A stretch of DNA of 46,203 bases, from positions 1 to 46,203 of the IMG/VR virus record IMGVR_UViG_3300042558_002558; one strand, 5' to 3'. Numbering within the stretch: the stretch's first letter is position 1; each line of letters begins with the position of its first letter. Source of the DNA: a virus. Under the pieces are notes generated by a model, which searched no databases, was not told the DNA's origin, and worked only from the letters and a program-made list of their open reading frames with translations. The position numbers were made by a program, and so were the translations under genes. Below, one piece after another: positions 8,987-17,732 of this stretch.

Positions 8987-9235
8987 ATGGGTTTAATTCC
9001 TGCTACCGGTTCGGAAATTGCTATGGGAAAGGTATATAGGGCATTTGGTCTATCGGCTGGATATCCTCCTGCGGCTAATACGAACATTGGATTAAACAAT
9101 ACACCATCCGGCGGTGGAACATCTATTGGGCAGAATAGAAACTTAGGATTAGGTCAAACTAATTTAGTTATAGGTGCTGAATCTGAATTGAGTATTAAAT
9201 TCGGAGGTATTACAACACCACAAGATTATCCATAA
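8987..9235 (+). CDS. Small glycine-rich structural-type protein
   Basis: 82 aa: an N-terminal segment TGSEIAMGKVYRAFG, then a Gly/Asn/Ser/Thr-rich middle (NIGLNNTPSGGGTSIGQN), ending in PQDYP. Short proteins with this EI.MG..... opening followed by Gly/Asn-rich text occur beside fibre genes in T4-like phages of environmental samples, but I cannot name a family. It begins 47 nt after the S74 fibre and is the last gene before the accessory island, so a virion or fibre accessory role is inferred only from place and composition. Confidence 0.5.
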   Translation: MGLIPATGSEIAMGKVYRAFGLSAGYPPAANTNIGLNNTPSGGGTSIGQNRNLGLGQTNLVIGAESELSIKFGGITTPQDYP

Positions 9236-9239
9236 AATG

Positions 9240-9271
9240 TTTGGTAATATCAGATATTTTTCGTATATTTG
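9240..9271 (+). promoter_or_regulatory. Bacteroidota-type promoter (TTTG-N20-TATATTTG)
   Basis: TTTG (9240-9243), a 20-nt spacer, then TATATTTG (9264-9271). This fits the Bacteroides sigma-ABfr consensus TTTG/TAnnTTTG at about -33/-7. It lies in the 51-nt gap before 9287 and could drive the first genes of the accessory island with a very short leader. Similar sites at 10425 and 32632 support it. Confidence 0.6.
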
Positions 9272-9286
9272 TTAAAATGTTTTGTT

Positions 9287-9733
9287 ATGAAATTAAGTTA
9301 CAAAGAATCTATGTCCGAATATGAATTAAAAAACATAGTTTGGAATGGAATTGACTACGATAAAAGAAAACTTATTAGATTTGTTGAAAAATACGAATAT
9401 CTAAAAACTCTTGCTGAAACGGATGAAGTAAAAGAAGAAATCCAAATAATGGATGGAATACTTAAATCCCACAACTCTGATAATCTTCAGAAACTCTTAC
9501 AAAACGATTTAGAATATAGTAGATGGGCTACTATAGAAAGATTAGCAAGAAAAGTATCCACCGAAGTTCTTTTGGATGGAAAATACTCTAAACATACTTT
9601 TGAAACCATAAGTAATTTACCAATTGTAGATTATAAATTAATAATTAGACGTTCTAAGGAACTAATTAATATCATTAACGAAACAATTGCTGAAGCTGAA
9701 ATGGATACATCTAAAATACCTGGTGTAAAATGA
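9287..9733 (+). CDS. Hypothetical protein, first gene of the island
   Basis: 148 aa, mixed charge and mainly helical in appearance (NGIDYDKRKLIRFVEKYEYLKTL, VKEEIQIMDGIL). I recognise no domain. The ATG at 9287 is preferred over an upstream in-frame TTG at 9269, because the TTG lies inside the promoter's -7 box. Its last four bases overlap the start of the glycosyltransferase at 9730 (ATGA), so the two are probably translationally coupled. Confidence 0.6.
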   Translation: MKLSYKESMSEYELKNIVWNGIDYDKRKLIRFVEKYEYLKTLAETDEVKEEIQIMDGILKSHNSDNLQKLLQNDLEYSRWATIERLARKVSTEVLLDGKYSKHTFETISNLPIVDYKLIIRRSKELINIINETIAEAEMDTSKIPGVK

Positions 9734-10443
9734 GTATCTACAAAAACACTTTATGGCAAGGGTTACCAACATCGGTAGCTATATTAGTTCCGAGTAAAGA
9801 TACGGTATATTCTCACTTTGCTTATTCATTAAGTAATTTGGTTAAGACAACTACACAAATGGGAATTGAAACTCATTTGTTTTTTGATGCTTCAACTATT
9901 CTAATAAATCAAAGAGAAAGTTTAATCAAACAGGCAATAGAAGTTGGAGCAGAATGGGTTCTTTGGTTAGATAGTGATATGATGTTCCCACCAACCACCC
10001 TATTAAGGTTACTATCACACAATCAAAATATTGTGGGGTGTAACTATATGAAAAGAACATACCCCTTTAAATCGGTTGCATATACCGATACAAGCGATTG
10101 GGAAAGTTGGATACCCATACAATATTCAGATGAATTGGTAACTGCTGAGGCAATGGGAATGGGTTGTGTATTAATGAGGACTGAAATATTCCAAAAATTA
10201 CAAAAACCATACTTCGAATACACATATCAGCCAAAAACAGAAGATTGGGGAGGTGAAGATTTTACTCTATTTAAGAAATTAAATAAATTGGGTTATGAGT
10301 TAAAGATAGATATGAATTTAAGTAATGAAATAAACCATATTGGAACTTTTGCCTATGGTAGGACCGTATCTACTAATGAGGTTAAGAAAAAAGAGTGGAA
10401 ATCTAAAGAAAATAAGAAAAAAGATTTGGAAAATACTAAATAA
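9730..10443 (+). CDS. GT-A glycosyltransferase, family 2-like
   Basis: 237 aa. Shows the GT-A plan: VAILVPSKDTVYSHF at the N terminus (nucleotide-binding strand), RESLIKQAIEVGAEWVLWLDSDMMFP with a DSD metal-binding motif at about residues 80-82, then GCNYMKRTYPFKSVAY, a GMGCVLMRTEIF segment, and WGGEDFTLFKKLNKLGYEL, the usual acceptor-side E/D-D motif. The length is that of a stand-alone catalytic domain. It is cytoplasmic, with no membrane segment. Donor and acceptor cannot be read from the sequence. It is coupled to 9287 upstream; a second promoter lies at its 3' end. Confidence 0.75.
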   Translation: MSIYKNTLWQGLPTSVAILVPSKDTVYSHFAYSLSNLVKTTTQMGIETHLFFDASTILINQRESLIKQAIEVGAEWVLWLDSDMMFPPTTLLRLLSHNQNIVGCNYMKRTYPFKSVAYTDTSDWESWIPIQYSDELVTAEAMGMGCVLMRTEIFQKLQKPYFEYTYQPKTEDWGGEDFTLFKKLNKLGYELKIDMNLSNEINHIGTFAYGRTVSTNEVKKKEWKSKENKKKDLENTK

Positions 10444-10456
10444 TTTCGTATCTTTA
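10425..10456 (+). promoter_or_regulatory. Bacteroidota-type promoter (TTTG-N20-TATCTTTA)
   Basis: TTTG (10425-10428) inside the end of the preceding gene, a 20-nt spacer, then TATCTTTA (10449-10456), 10 nt before the ATG at 10467. Same spacing and same TCG just before the -7 box as at 9264. Only the last base differs from TAnnTTTG. The implied leader would be only a few bases. Confidence 0.5.
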
Positions 10457-10466
10457 CCAATATTTT

Positions 10467-11192
10467 ATGATAACTGACCAATTTTACATAGAAAACTTTA
10501 TAACAACCAATGAAGGTGTGGATATACCATTCAGATGGACACATGGAGCTACTATAAAGCACATGGGTGATGGATTATTGGTATATTCTATCATTCAACA
10601 TATGAGAGCAAAGGTTTGTGTGTGTATTGGGAGTGGTGGAGGGTTTATTCCACGCATTATGACTCAAGCGAGGATGGATTTGTGGGAACAACAAATATTT
10701 GAAGGAAGTAATGATAAGAATTGGGGAGATATTGGAACAACTTACGTTGTTGATGCTTGTAATGGAGTTGGTGGTAAATCTGATATAGAAGATGAGAGTT
10801 CTTTGTTTAGAAGTGCGTTTCATCCACGATTTATAAAAGAAACATCTGAAAAGGCATACTATGATTTCTTTGTTAAGCAAGATATTAAGATAGATGTTCT
10901 TTTTATAGATGGTGACCACTCATATGAAGGTGTTAAGTTGGATTTTGATTTATATTCAACGATACTTTCAGATAAAGGTATTATAATGATACATGATACT
11001 GATGAATCTTATGAAAATAATTTAATTGTATCTGAAGATTCTAAAAAACATTGGGATAAATTTGATGGACCTGCTAAATTGATAAAAGAATTGGCTGATA
11101 ATAAAGATTGGAATATAATTAACCTTTTCAATCATAAAATATTACCAAATAAACCTTCATCAACCGGTATAACTTTATTGAATAGAAAATGA
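10467..11192 (+). CDS. Class I SAM-dependent methyltransferase (Methyltransf_24-like)
   Basis: 241 aa. Residues ~47-60 read KVCVCIGSGGGFIPRIM, a SAM-binding GxGxG-type loop. Later comes IDVLFIDGDHSYEGVKLDFDLYS...LSDKGIIMIHDTDE, the hallmark of Methyltransf_24/cephalosporin-hydroxylase-like methyltransferases (IDGDHSYEGV...GG.I..HD). Members methylate sugars or small molecules, often in surface-polysaccharide loci. Its last four bases overlap the following glycosyltransferase start, suggesting methylation of a glycan made next door. Substrate unknown. The start follows a promoter-like element closely. Confidence 0.75.
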   Translation: MITDQFYIENFITTNEGVDIPFRWTHGATIKHMGDGLLVYSIIQHMRAKVCVCIGSGGGFIPRIMTQARMDLWEQQIFEGSNDKNWGDIGTTYVVDACNGVGGKSDIEDESSLFRSAFHPRFIKETSEKAYYDFFVKQDIKIDVLFIDGDHSYEGVKLDFDLYSTILSDKGIIMIHDTDESYENNLIVSEDSKKHWDKFDGPAKLIKELADNKDWNIINLFNHKILPNKPSSTGITLLNRK

Positions 11193-12040
11193 TAAGATTA
11201 GTTACTGTTATTGGACATGGTGTGGAATTATTACCACATTTTATTTCTCACTACACAAAATATGTAGATGAGATTTGTATTGTTACTTATAATTCAGAAT
11301 TACATCCAAATATAGATGATGAAGTTAGAGCAATAACCGATAATCTATTTAATGTTAAGATTGTGGGAACGACAAGACATAGAATATTTGATTGGGAGGA
11401 AGTTACCAAATTATATAATCAGGCTACTTCTAAATATGGGGATGATTGGTGGGTTATTGCAGATATTGATGAGTTTCATTTATATCCAAAGGATAATCTC
11501 AAAGAAATGGTTAGTGATTGTGATAGAAGAGGATGGGATGTAGTTAGAGGTGGCTTTATTGATAGAGTTGGTAAAGATGGAACATTTCCTCACATAACCG
11601 ATGAATTTATTTTTAAACAATTCCCAATGATGGGATTTTTTAGATATCCGATGAGTGGGGCTTGTCCAAATAAGATTTGTGTAAAGAAAGGATATGTTAA
11701 AATAACACCCGGTCAACATTACGCTGAATTTGATGGGCATACTACTTGGAGATGGCAAGGTTGGAATCATCCACTAATAGCACCAATAGATGAGTATTCA
11801 GTTCAAGTCCATCACTTTAAATGGGATGCTAGTTGTATAGAAAGAATACAAAAGGTAGCTGATATTGGACAAGAATATGCATACTCTGATGAGTATAAAA
11901 AGATGTATGAAGAATTACGAAAATCTAAATTTTTGATAGATATATATAAGAATGAATTTATGTTTGAGAATTCCTCAATAGCGGAATTTCGCAGATATAG
12001 AGCTTGGAACAAATTAATAAAAAAAATAGTATCGTTATGA
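11189..12040 (+). CDS. Glycosyltransferase, Glyco_tranf_2_4/GT92-like
   Basis: 283 aa. The sequence MIRLVTVIGHGVELLPHFISHYTKY, then a D-x-D-E motif in DDWWVIADIDEFHLYP, fits glycosyltransferases of the Glyco_tranf_2_4 (PF13704) group: a short nucleotide-binding strand, 'LPHFI.HY', and the ADIDEF metal motif. A His-rich stretch (QVHHFKWDASCIERI) follows, as in related proteins. No membrane segment. ATGA overlaps at both ends couple it to the methyltransferase and to the next small gene. Confidence 0.75.
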   Translation: MIRLVTVIGHGVELLPHFISHYTKYVDEICIVTYNSELHPNIDDEVRAITDNLFNVKIVGTTRHRIFDWEEVTKLYNQATSKYGDDWWVIADIDEFHLYPKDNLKEMVSDCDRRGWDVVRGGFIDRVGKDGTFPHITDEFIFKQFPMMGFFRYPMSGACPNKICVKKGYVKITPGQHYAEFDGHTTWRWQGWNHPLIAPIDEYSVQVHHFKWDASCIERIQKVADIGQEYAYSDEYKKMYEELRKSKFLIDIYKNEFMFENSSIAEFRRYRAWNKLIKKIVSL

Positions 12041-12213
12041 CAGAAGAAGAAATGTTATTAGAACAAAGGAAAGTTAAAGCATTAGAAAAAATTGCTAATT
12101 CCTTAGATGCACTTACCATCTGGTTTGAAGAAATTGATAAAGATGAGTGGAGTGAAAGAATGCAGTATTATCTATTTGAGTGGCACAAATCATTCAAAAA
12201 TACTGAAGAGTAA
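12037..12213 (+). CDS. Small acidic helical protein, unknown
   Basis: 58 aa from the ATG at 12037, which overlaps the preceding stop (ATGA). An in-frame TTG at 12004 lies inside the upstream gene and is less likely. The protein is mostly one or two amphipathic helices (EEMLLEQRKVKALEKIANSLDAL) with an acidic Trp-containing second half. No family recognised. Its position between two glycosyltransferases suggests an accessory or bridging role, but this is only context. Confidence 0.5.
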   Translation: MTEEEMLLEQRKVKALEKIANSLDALTIWFEEIDKDEWSERMQYYLFEWHKSFKNTEE

Positions 12214-12219
12214 TAAGTT

Positions 12220-13638
12220 ATGGCTAAATTAGGTGTAATAGTTCCCTATAGAGATAGGTATAAACATTTACTTAGTTTCAAAAAAAGTATTATAAAACAT
12301 TTAAACGCAGCTGGTATTGAGTTCGAACTAATTGTAGTGGAACAAGATGGTGGAACTGCATTTAATAGAGGTAAACTTCTAAACATCGGTTTCCTAACCG
12401 CTGAGAAACTAAATTGTGATTATGTTGTATTTCACGATATAGATATGTTGCCGGTGGAAGTTGATTACAGCTTCTCATCGGTGCCATTGCACCTAGCCAC
12501 AAACTTTGTATCTGAATCAAAAACTAAAAGAACACTATTCGATGAATATTTTGGAGGTGTTACTTTATTTCCTGTAGATTTGTTTAGACGTATAAACGGA
12601 TACTCAAATAACTATTGGGGTTGGGGATTTGAAGATGATGATTTACTCTACCGTTGTAAGTTGAATGGAATTCCGTTAGAAGAGAAAGAAATAAAAAACG
12701 TTGGTGGTAATACAGCTGCATTAAAGTTTAATGGTAACAATGCATATGTTAAAGGTAAGAATGTAATTAACGTTAGGAGACCTTTAACTATATTTGTTTC
12801 GTTTTCACCAAATGAAACTGTTTTAAATTACAAAAAAGATAAAGATATCTATGGTGTGGTTGGTATACCTGGTTATGATTTATTAATATCATATAGTTCG
12901 TATAAGAGATACAACTTTGAAATTTTTGATAATGAAAACGAAGTAATATACATAAGTACGGATATTAAACCTCATTATAAAACAAACGTAGCTATAACAA
13001 TAGACCCAACTAAGAAACATATAATTATGTATCAGGATGGTGAGTTTGTTAAACGATTGATGTATAAAACTCCTTTATACAATTACATCAGAGAACCATA
13101 TTTTTATTTAGGTTGTGCAGACCCATTAAGAACTGATGATGAAAAAATGTTCAATGGGTTAATCAATTCAGTAGCAATTTATGATGAGGCTTTAGAGCCT
13201 GATGAAATATTTGATATTAGTAATAACAAATACTTTGGGTTAACTCAAAATTTTAAAGATTATAAATCAGCACATAAATTAAAATTATATTATGATGCTA
13301 AATTCATTAAAGATTATAAATTGATTGATTTGAGTGGAAGGGGTAATGATGGTGAAATTGTAAATTGTGAAATGGTTGGATATGATATTGAAGATAGTAA
13401 ATTAATAGAAGTTCCTTTCAGAAGAGAATGTACTTTTAAGTTACTAGCGCATGCTGAGAATGGATATACCAATAATGAGTGGAGAGAAAAAACAACCAGA
13501 TATAATCAATTAAAATTTCAAAACGAAGTAAGTAAAGGACATATTGATACAAACGAAGAGGGTTTAAATAATTGCTATTTTACAGAGCATTCTAGAACAA
13601 AAGTTAATAATCAAACACATATTATAGTAGGCTTATGA
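12220..13638 (+). CDS. GT7 beta-1,4-galactosyltransferase-like enzyme with inserted LamG domain (copy 1)
   Basis: 472 aa. Residues 1-150 match animal-type beta-1,4-galactosyltransferases: VIVPYRDR, FNRGKLLNIGF, FHDIDMLP (metal-binding D73-x-D75), YFGGVTLF, then NGYSNNYWGWGFEDDD (W133-G-W135; E138 and the catalytic-type D139-D140). A LamG/concanavalin-like region follows (~185-395: NVAITIDPTKKHIIMYQDG, FNGLINSVAIYDEAL, IDLSGRGNDGEIVN). The GT7 fold then seems to resume, with FKLLAHAE (H411, cf. the Mn-binding His of bovine beta4Gal-T1) and EEGLNN. So a lectin-type domain appears inserted in the catalytic domain. A GlcNAc-type acceptor is not established. It overlaps the next gene by 4 nt. Confidence 0.85.
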   Translation: MAKLGVIVPYRDRYKHLLSFKKSIIKHLNAAGIEFELIVVEQDGGTAFNRGKLLNIGFLTAEKLNCDYVVFHDIDMLPVEVDYSFSSVPLHLATNFVSESKTKRTLFDEYFGGVTLFPVDLFRRINGYSNNYWGWGFEDDDLLYRCKLNGIPLEEKEIKNVGGNTAALKFNGNNAYVKGKNVINVRRPLTIFVSFSPNETVLNYKKDKDIYGVVGIPGYDLLISYSSYKRYNFEIFDNENEVIYISTDIKPHYKTNVAITIDPTKKHIIMYQDGEFVKRLMYKTPLYNYIREPYFYLGCADPLRTDDEKMFNGLINSVAIYDEALEPDEIFDISNNKYFGLTQNFKDYKSAHKLKLYYDAKFIKDYKLIDLSGRGNDGEIVNCEMVGYDIEDSKLIEVPFRRECTFKLLAHAENGYTNNEWREKTTRYNQLKFQNEVSKGHIDTNEEGLNNCYFTEHSRTKVNNQTHIIVGL

Positions 13639-15053
13639 GTCACAAGTTAGGTATATGTATTCCTTATAGAAACAGACAAAAACATTTGGATGAATTAATT
13701 CCTGCGTTAACGGAGCATCTAAATAAGAAAGGAATCGAACATGCTTTTTATATAGCACATCAAACGGATGATAAGTTATTTAATAGAGGTGCTATGAAGA
13801 ATATAGCAGCTAAGCACGCGTTTGAAGATGGGTGTGATTACATAGCTTGGCATGATGTTGATATGATTCCATCGGATGATTGTGATTATAGTTATCCCGA
13901 AGAGATACCGATTCATATAGCAACTAAACTTTCAAAGTATAATTATGGAATGTCTTACCCTGAATACTTTGGTGGTGTTATTCTTTTTACAAAAGAACAA
14001 GTAGAAAAAACCAATGGTTACTCAAATGACTATTGGGATTGGGGTATGGAAGATGATGATCTTTTTTGGAGATGTCAATTGGAAGGGTATGTAAATACTG
14101 AATATTTGGATGTTGAAATGGATGACCATAGATACATTAACTTCAATGGATTTAGTTCAGCAGTTGTGGTTCAGTATCATCAAAAATTAAGAAGTTTAAC
14201 AAGTAATACACATACTATATCAGTATTAGTTAGAGCAGAGCATGACCCAAACAAAGCATCGGTTTACCTAATTGGTGATAAACATAAACAATATGTAGAG
14301 TATCCAATATTCAGAATACCTGGATATGATTATGGATTATCATTTAATAATAGTAGAGCTCTTTCATTTCAATTTTGGACTAATAGAGATACTCACAATT
14401 ATATGTGGGCTAAACGATACGAAAATCAATGGACTTGGATTACTGCTACAATAGATGATGAAACCAAAACTGCGAGATTATTTTTAAATGGTGATGAAGT
14501 AGATGAGAGTGTTGGTAATGGTAGCAAATCTCCAATTAACTATGAAGGTAGATTGAGAAACTATGGTTCTAAGCATCTTTACATTGGAGCAACTCCAACA
14601 TCACCATACGATGATGTATCACTATTTTTTAAAGGTGATATAGCTAAAGTTTATGTTTGGGATAATATATTAACTGATGAGCAGATTAAAAATATACATA
14701 AGGAAATTCCAACGGAAGGTGCTAAAATTAAATTAGATTTTAACAAAGGAACTAATACGGATACATTTGTATTAGAAGCTCCCTATGTTAATGGTGATAT
14801 TAAAATACCAAAATATACTTTACCATTTAGACGAGATGGTAAGTTTGAATGTTTGGCACACAAAGATGAAGGATTGGTTAAAGGTAAGTGGGTTAAAGGT
14901 GAAACTACTGCCAGAAATGAACAAAGGTATATAACTGAAATGCAGCAAGGTAAAATAGATTACAAAGCTGATGGATTTAATTCATTAGTTTATGAACTTG
15001 TTAGTATAGAAAATATTGCGGATAACGCTAAATTAATAAATGTTACATTGTAA
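13635..15053 (+). CDS. GT7 beta-1,4-galactosyltransferase-like enzyme with inserted LamG domain (copy 2)
   Basis: 472 aa, a diverged tandem paralogue of the gene before it. GT7 motifs: GICIPYRNRQKHL, LFNRGAMKNIA, WHDVDMIP (D74-x-D76), YFGGVILF, NGYSNDYWDWGMEDDD (E139-D140-D141). The usual WGWG is WDWG here. A LamG-like insert (~190-385) has WTWITATIDDETKTARLFLNGDE and FFKGDIAKVYVWDNILTDEQI. The fold resumes with FECLAHKDEG (H409) and ADGFNSLVYELV, matching the DGLNSL..Y.. end of beta4Gal-T enzymes. Both copies keep the metal and acidic motifs, so both look active. The one-base overlap with the next gene (TAATG) suggests one operon. Confidence 0.85.
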   Translation: MSHKLGICIPYRNRQKHLDELIPALTEHLNKKGIEHAFYIAHQTDDKLFNRGAMKNIAAKHAFEDGCDYIAWHDVDMIPSDDCDYSYPEEIPIHIATKLSKYNYGMSYPEYFGGVILFTKEQVEKTNGYSNDYWDWGMEDDDLFWRCQLEGYVNTEYLDVEMDDHRYINFNGFSSAVVVQYHQKLRSLTSNTHTISVLVRAEHDPNKASVYLIGDKHKQYVEYPIFRIPGYDYGLSFNNSRALSFQFWTNRDTHNYMWAKRYENQWTWITATIDDETKTARLFLNGDEVDESVGNGSKSPINYEGRLRNYGSKHLYIGATPTSPYDDVSLFFKGDIAKVYVWDNILTDEQIKNIHKEIPTEGAKIKLDFNKGTNTDTFVLEAPYVNGDIKIPKYTLPFRRDGKFECLAHKDEGLVKGKWVKGETTARNEQRYITEMQQGKIDYKADGFNSLVYELVSIENIADNAKLINVTL

Positions 15054-16288
15054 TGAGTTGTAATAATGATACAATATGTATATTACCATTTATACATCTA
15101 TATACTCAGCCGGATGGTGAAGTAAAACCATGTTGTATTGCGGGCGGATTTGATACAAAACAATCCTTACGAACTTCAACTATTGAAGAAATATTCAATT
15201 CGGATGAATACAAACAATTACGTTCCGATATGTTGGAAGGTAAAAGAAATAAAGTTTGTGATGTTTGCTATAGTAAAGAAGATAGAGGTGAATCATCTCC
15301 ACGCCAAATGTTTAATTCCAATACTCTTTGGCAAATGCCGGATGTTGGTATAGATAATTCAGTTCCGCTTGAATTTCAGCATATAGATATTCGTTTTTCA
15401 AACCTATGTAATTTTAAATGTAGAATGTGTAATCATAGTTTTTCATCTAATTGGTATGAAGATGCTAAGAAGATAGAACATGGCGGTTGGTTTCCATTCC
15501 TATCTGGCGAAGATACTAAAGTATTAAAAGCTAGTAAAACTATCGTAGAAGATATTATTCCATATTTGGGTAAGATAAAAAGTTTTTACTTTGCAGGTGG
15601 TGAACCTTTAATTACACCGGAGCATTATAAATTATTAAAATGGTTATATGAGAATGTGGAAGAAGAGGAAACTGATAGAGGGACTCACAAAGCATTATCG
15701 ATACACTATAATACAAATCTATCTACCATAAAATACGATGAGGATGAATTAATTAATTATTGGAAAGCATTCAGAAAAGTTCAATTGGCTATTTCGTGTG
15801 ATGGTGTATTTGATGTGGGTGAGTATCAAAGAACGGGATTTAATCATTTTACTTTTGTAAAAAATATGGAAGAGATATTGAATCACGCAACTCCACTAAC
15901 ATCCACTTCATTTCCGGATGGGTTTAGTTATAGTTTTCAATATACTACAACTATTTTTAATATTGAACATATATTTGATTTTATCAATTTTATGATAGAT
16001 GAGGGATATATCCAAACAACAGAAACAATTGATTTCTTTTATGCTTGGTCTCCTGAATGGACATCAATAAATAATTTATCTCAAAAAGATAAAAATAGAA
16101 TAACTAAATTATTTAATAGGAAGTTAAAAAAAATAGAATCGGAGAAAACTAAATCTCAATTAACATCTATATTAAATTATATGAATACACCATCAAATTA
16201 TTCATTGACTGATATGAAAGATATGATTGAAAAATTGGATAAATTAAATAATACAAACTATAAAAATATTTGTAAAATACAGTTATAA
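15053..16288 (+). CDS. N-terminal-twitch radical SAM protein (1)
   Basis: 411 aa. An N-terminal twitch/SPASM-like half cluster comes first (CILPFIHLYTQPDGEVKPCC, then KVCDVCYSKE). The radical SAM core follows with C119-x3-C123-x2-C126 (NLCNFKCRMC), the FAGGEPLITPEH segment and SCDG. This order, iron-sulfur twitch before the SAM core, is typical of 'twitch domain-containing radical SAM' proteins found in many environmental phages. A peptide or sugar-linked substrate is possible; none can be read. It follows the GT7 pair and precedes a second rSAM gene by one base. Confidence 0.85.
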   Translation: MSCNNDTICILPFIHLYTQPDGEVKPCCIAGGFDTKQSLRTSTIEEIFNSDEYKQLRSDMLEGKRNKVCDVCYSKEDRGESSPRQMFNSNTLWQMPDVGIDNSVPLEFQHIDIRFSNLCNFKCRMCNHSFSSNWYEDAKKIEHGGWFPFLSGEDTKVLKASKTIVEDIIPYLGKIKSFYFAGGEPLITPEHYKLLKWLYENVEEEETDRGTHKALSIHYNTNLSTIKYDEDELINYWKAFRKVQLAISCDGVFDVGEYQRTGFNHFTFVKNMEEILNHATPLTSTSFPDGFSYSFQYTTTIFNIEHIFDFINFMIDEGYIQTTETIDFFYAWSPEWTSINNLSQKDKNRITKLFNRKLKKIESEKTKSQLTSILNYMNTPSNYSLTDMKDMIEKLDKLNNTNYKNICKIQL

Positions 16289-16289
16289 T

Positions 16290-17732
16290 ATGATAGAAGA
16301 AATAGAACATAAAAAAACACCTACCTATGATGATGGTATAGCTGAAAATCCAATTTTTTCAAAAATGAAAGAGGATTTAAATGCAGTTGGATGTGGGTTT
16401 TGTTTGGCAAAGTGGACACAAGTTACTATGCACTTACAAATAGGTCACACTCACTCATGCCATCACCCCGGCACACACAAAATACCATTGAGTGAATTAA
16501 GTAGAAACCCAACCGCACTTCATAATACGAGATACAAAAAATCCTTAAGAAAAGAAATGTTAGAGGGTAAGAAACCCAAAGAGTGTGGGTATTGTTGGAA
16601 TGTGGAAGATAACTCCGATAGATTTTCAGATAGAGTATTTAAATCATCGGAAAGTTGGTCATCGCCACATTTAGATGCTATTAAAACATTAGATTGGAGA
16701 CAGGATTATAATCCAAAATATGTTGAAGTATCATTCTCAAATGCTTGTAACTTTAAATGTTCATATTGCGCACCTCAATTCTCATCACGTTGGATGGAGG
16801 AGATTGATGAATTTGGTGCGTATCCAACATCTGATAGATTCAACGATAAATTACATATGTTGAATGAGGGCAAGATGCCAATTCCATTAAGGGAACATAA
16901 CCCATATGTAGAAGCATTTTGGACATGGTGGCCTGATTTATATAGAGATTTGCATACATTCAGAATTACGGGTGGAGAACCATTGATGCATAAAGATACT
17001 TGGGATGTGTTTGAATATATTTTAGCACAAGAAAATCCAAACAAAAATCTTAAGTTAGCTATTAACTCTAATTTAGGTGTGCCGGATAAATTGATTGATA
17101 AATTTATTGAGAAGATAAAACAAATTGAAGATGAAGATAGAGTGCATGAATTCATTATATTTACATCATGTGATAGTTGGGGAGAGCAAGCTGAATACAT
17201 TAGACATGGATTGGAGTTTAATAAATTTTGGGATAACATTAATAAGATACTTACTCAATGTAAGAGGGTTAATCTAACATTTATGACAACATACAACGCT
17301 TTATCAGTTCCCAACTTCGATAAGTTAATACATGGTGTTTATGATTTGAAAAGAGAATATGCATCGCCTGATAGATATTGGAACTCAGCTGTATTTTTAG
17401 ATTCATCTTATTTAAGATTCCCGCATCATCAGACTGTTCAGGTGTTACCAATGGAGTTTGCAAATAATGTATATAGAAACACTCAATTAGTTGAATACTA
17501 CGCAACTCCATCATTTGATAGAAGATTGATTGGTTATTCTGATATTGAGGTTCAAAAAATTAAAAGAATCTATGATTGGATGTTATCGGATAAAGATCCT
17601 GCTGTTGTTGAAAAACAAAGAAAGAATTTCTATAAGTTCTTTAGTGAGCATGATAGAAGAAGAGGAACTGATTTTAAAAAGGTATATCCTGAATTAGCAG
17701 ATTTTTATGAAAATTGTAAAGCATTATGTTAA
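16290..17732 (+). CDS. N-terminal-twitch radical SAM protein (2)
   Basis: 480 aa, same architecture as the upstream gene. The N-terminal part has GCGFCLAKW, a His/Cys stretch HTHSCHHPGTHK, and ECGYCWNVED. The SAM core follows with C153-x3-C157-x2-C160 (NACNFKCSYC), then RITGGEPLMHKD and TSCDSWGEQAEYIRHG. The pair diverges strongly outside these motifs, so different substrates or sequential steps are likely. Its stop overlaps the LamG-like gene that follows by 7 nt, which tightly links radical SAM chemistry to lectin-type domains here. Confidence 0.85.
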   Translation: MIEEIEHKKTPTYDDGIAENPIFSKMKEDLNAVGCGFCLAKWTQVTMHLQIGHTHSCHHPGTHKIPLSELSRNPTALHNTRYKKSLRKEMLEGKKPKECGYCWNVEDNSDRFSDRVFKSSESWSSPHLDAIKTLDWRQDYNPKYVEVSFSNACNFKCSYCAPQFSSRWMEEIDEFGAYPTSDRFNDKLHMLNEGKMPIPLREHNPYVEAFWTWWPDLYRDLHTFRITGGEPLMHKDTWDVFEYILAQENPNKNLKLAINSNLGVPDKLIDKFIEKIKQIEDEDRVHEFIIFTSCDSWGEQAEYIRHGLEFNKFWDNINKILTQCKRVNLTFMTTYNALSVPNFDKLIHGVYDLKREYASPDRYWNSAVFLDSSYLRFPHHQTVQVLPMEFANNVYRNTQLVEYYATPSFDRRLIGYSDIEVQKIKRIYDWMLSDKDPAVVEKQRKNFYKFFSEHDRRRGTDFKKVYPELADFYENCKALC

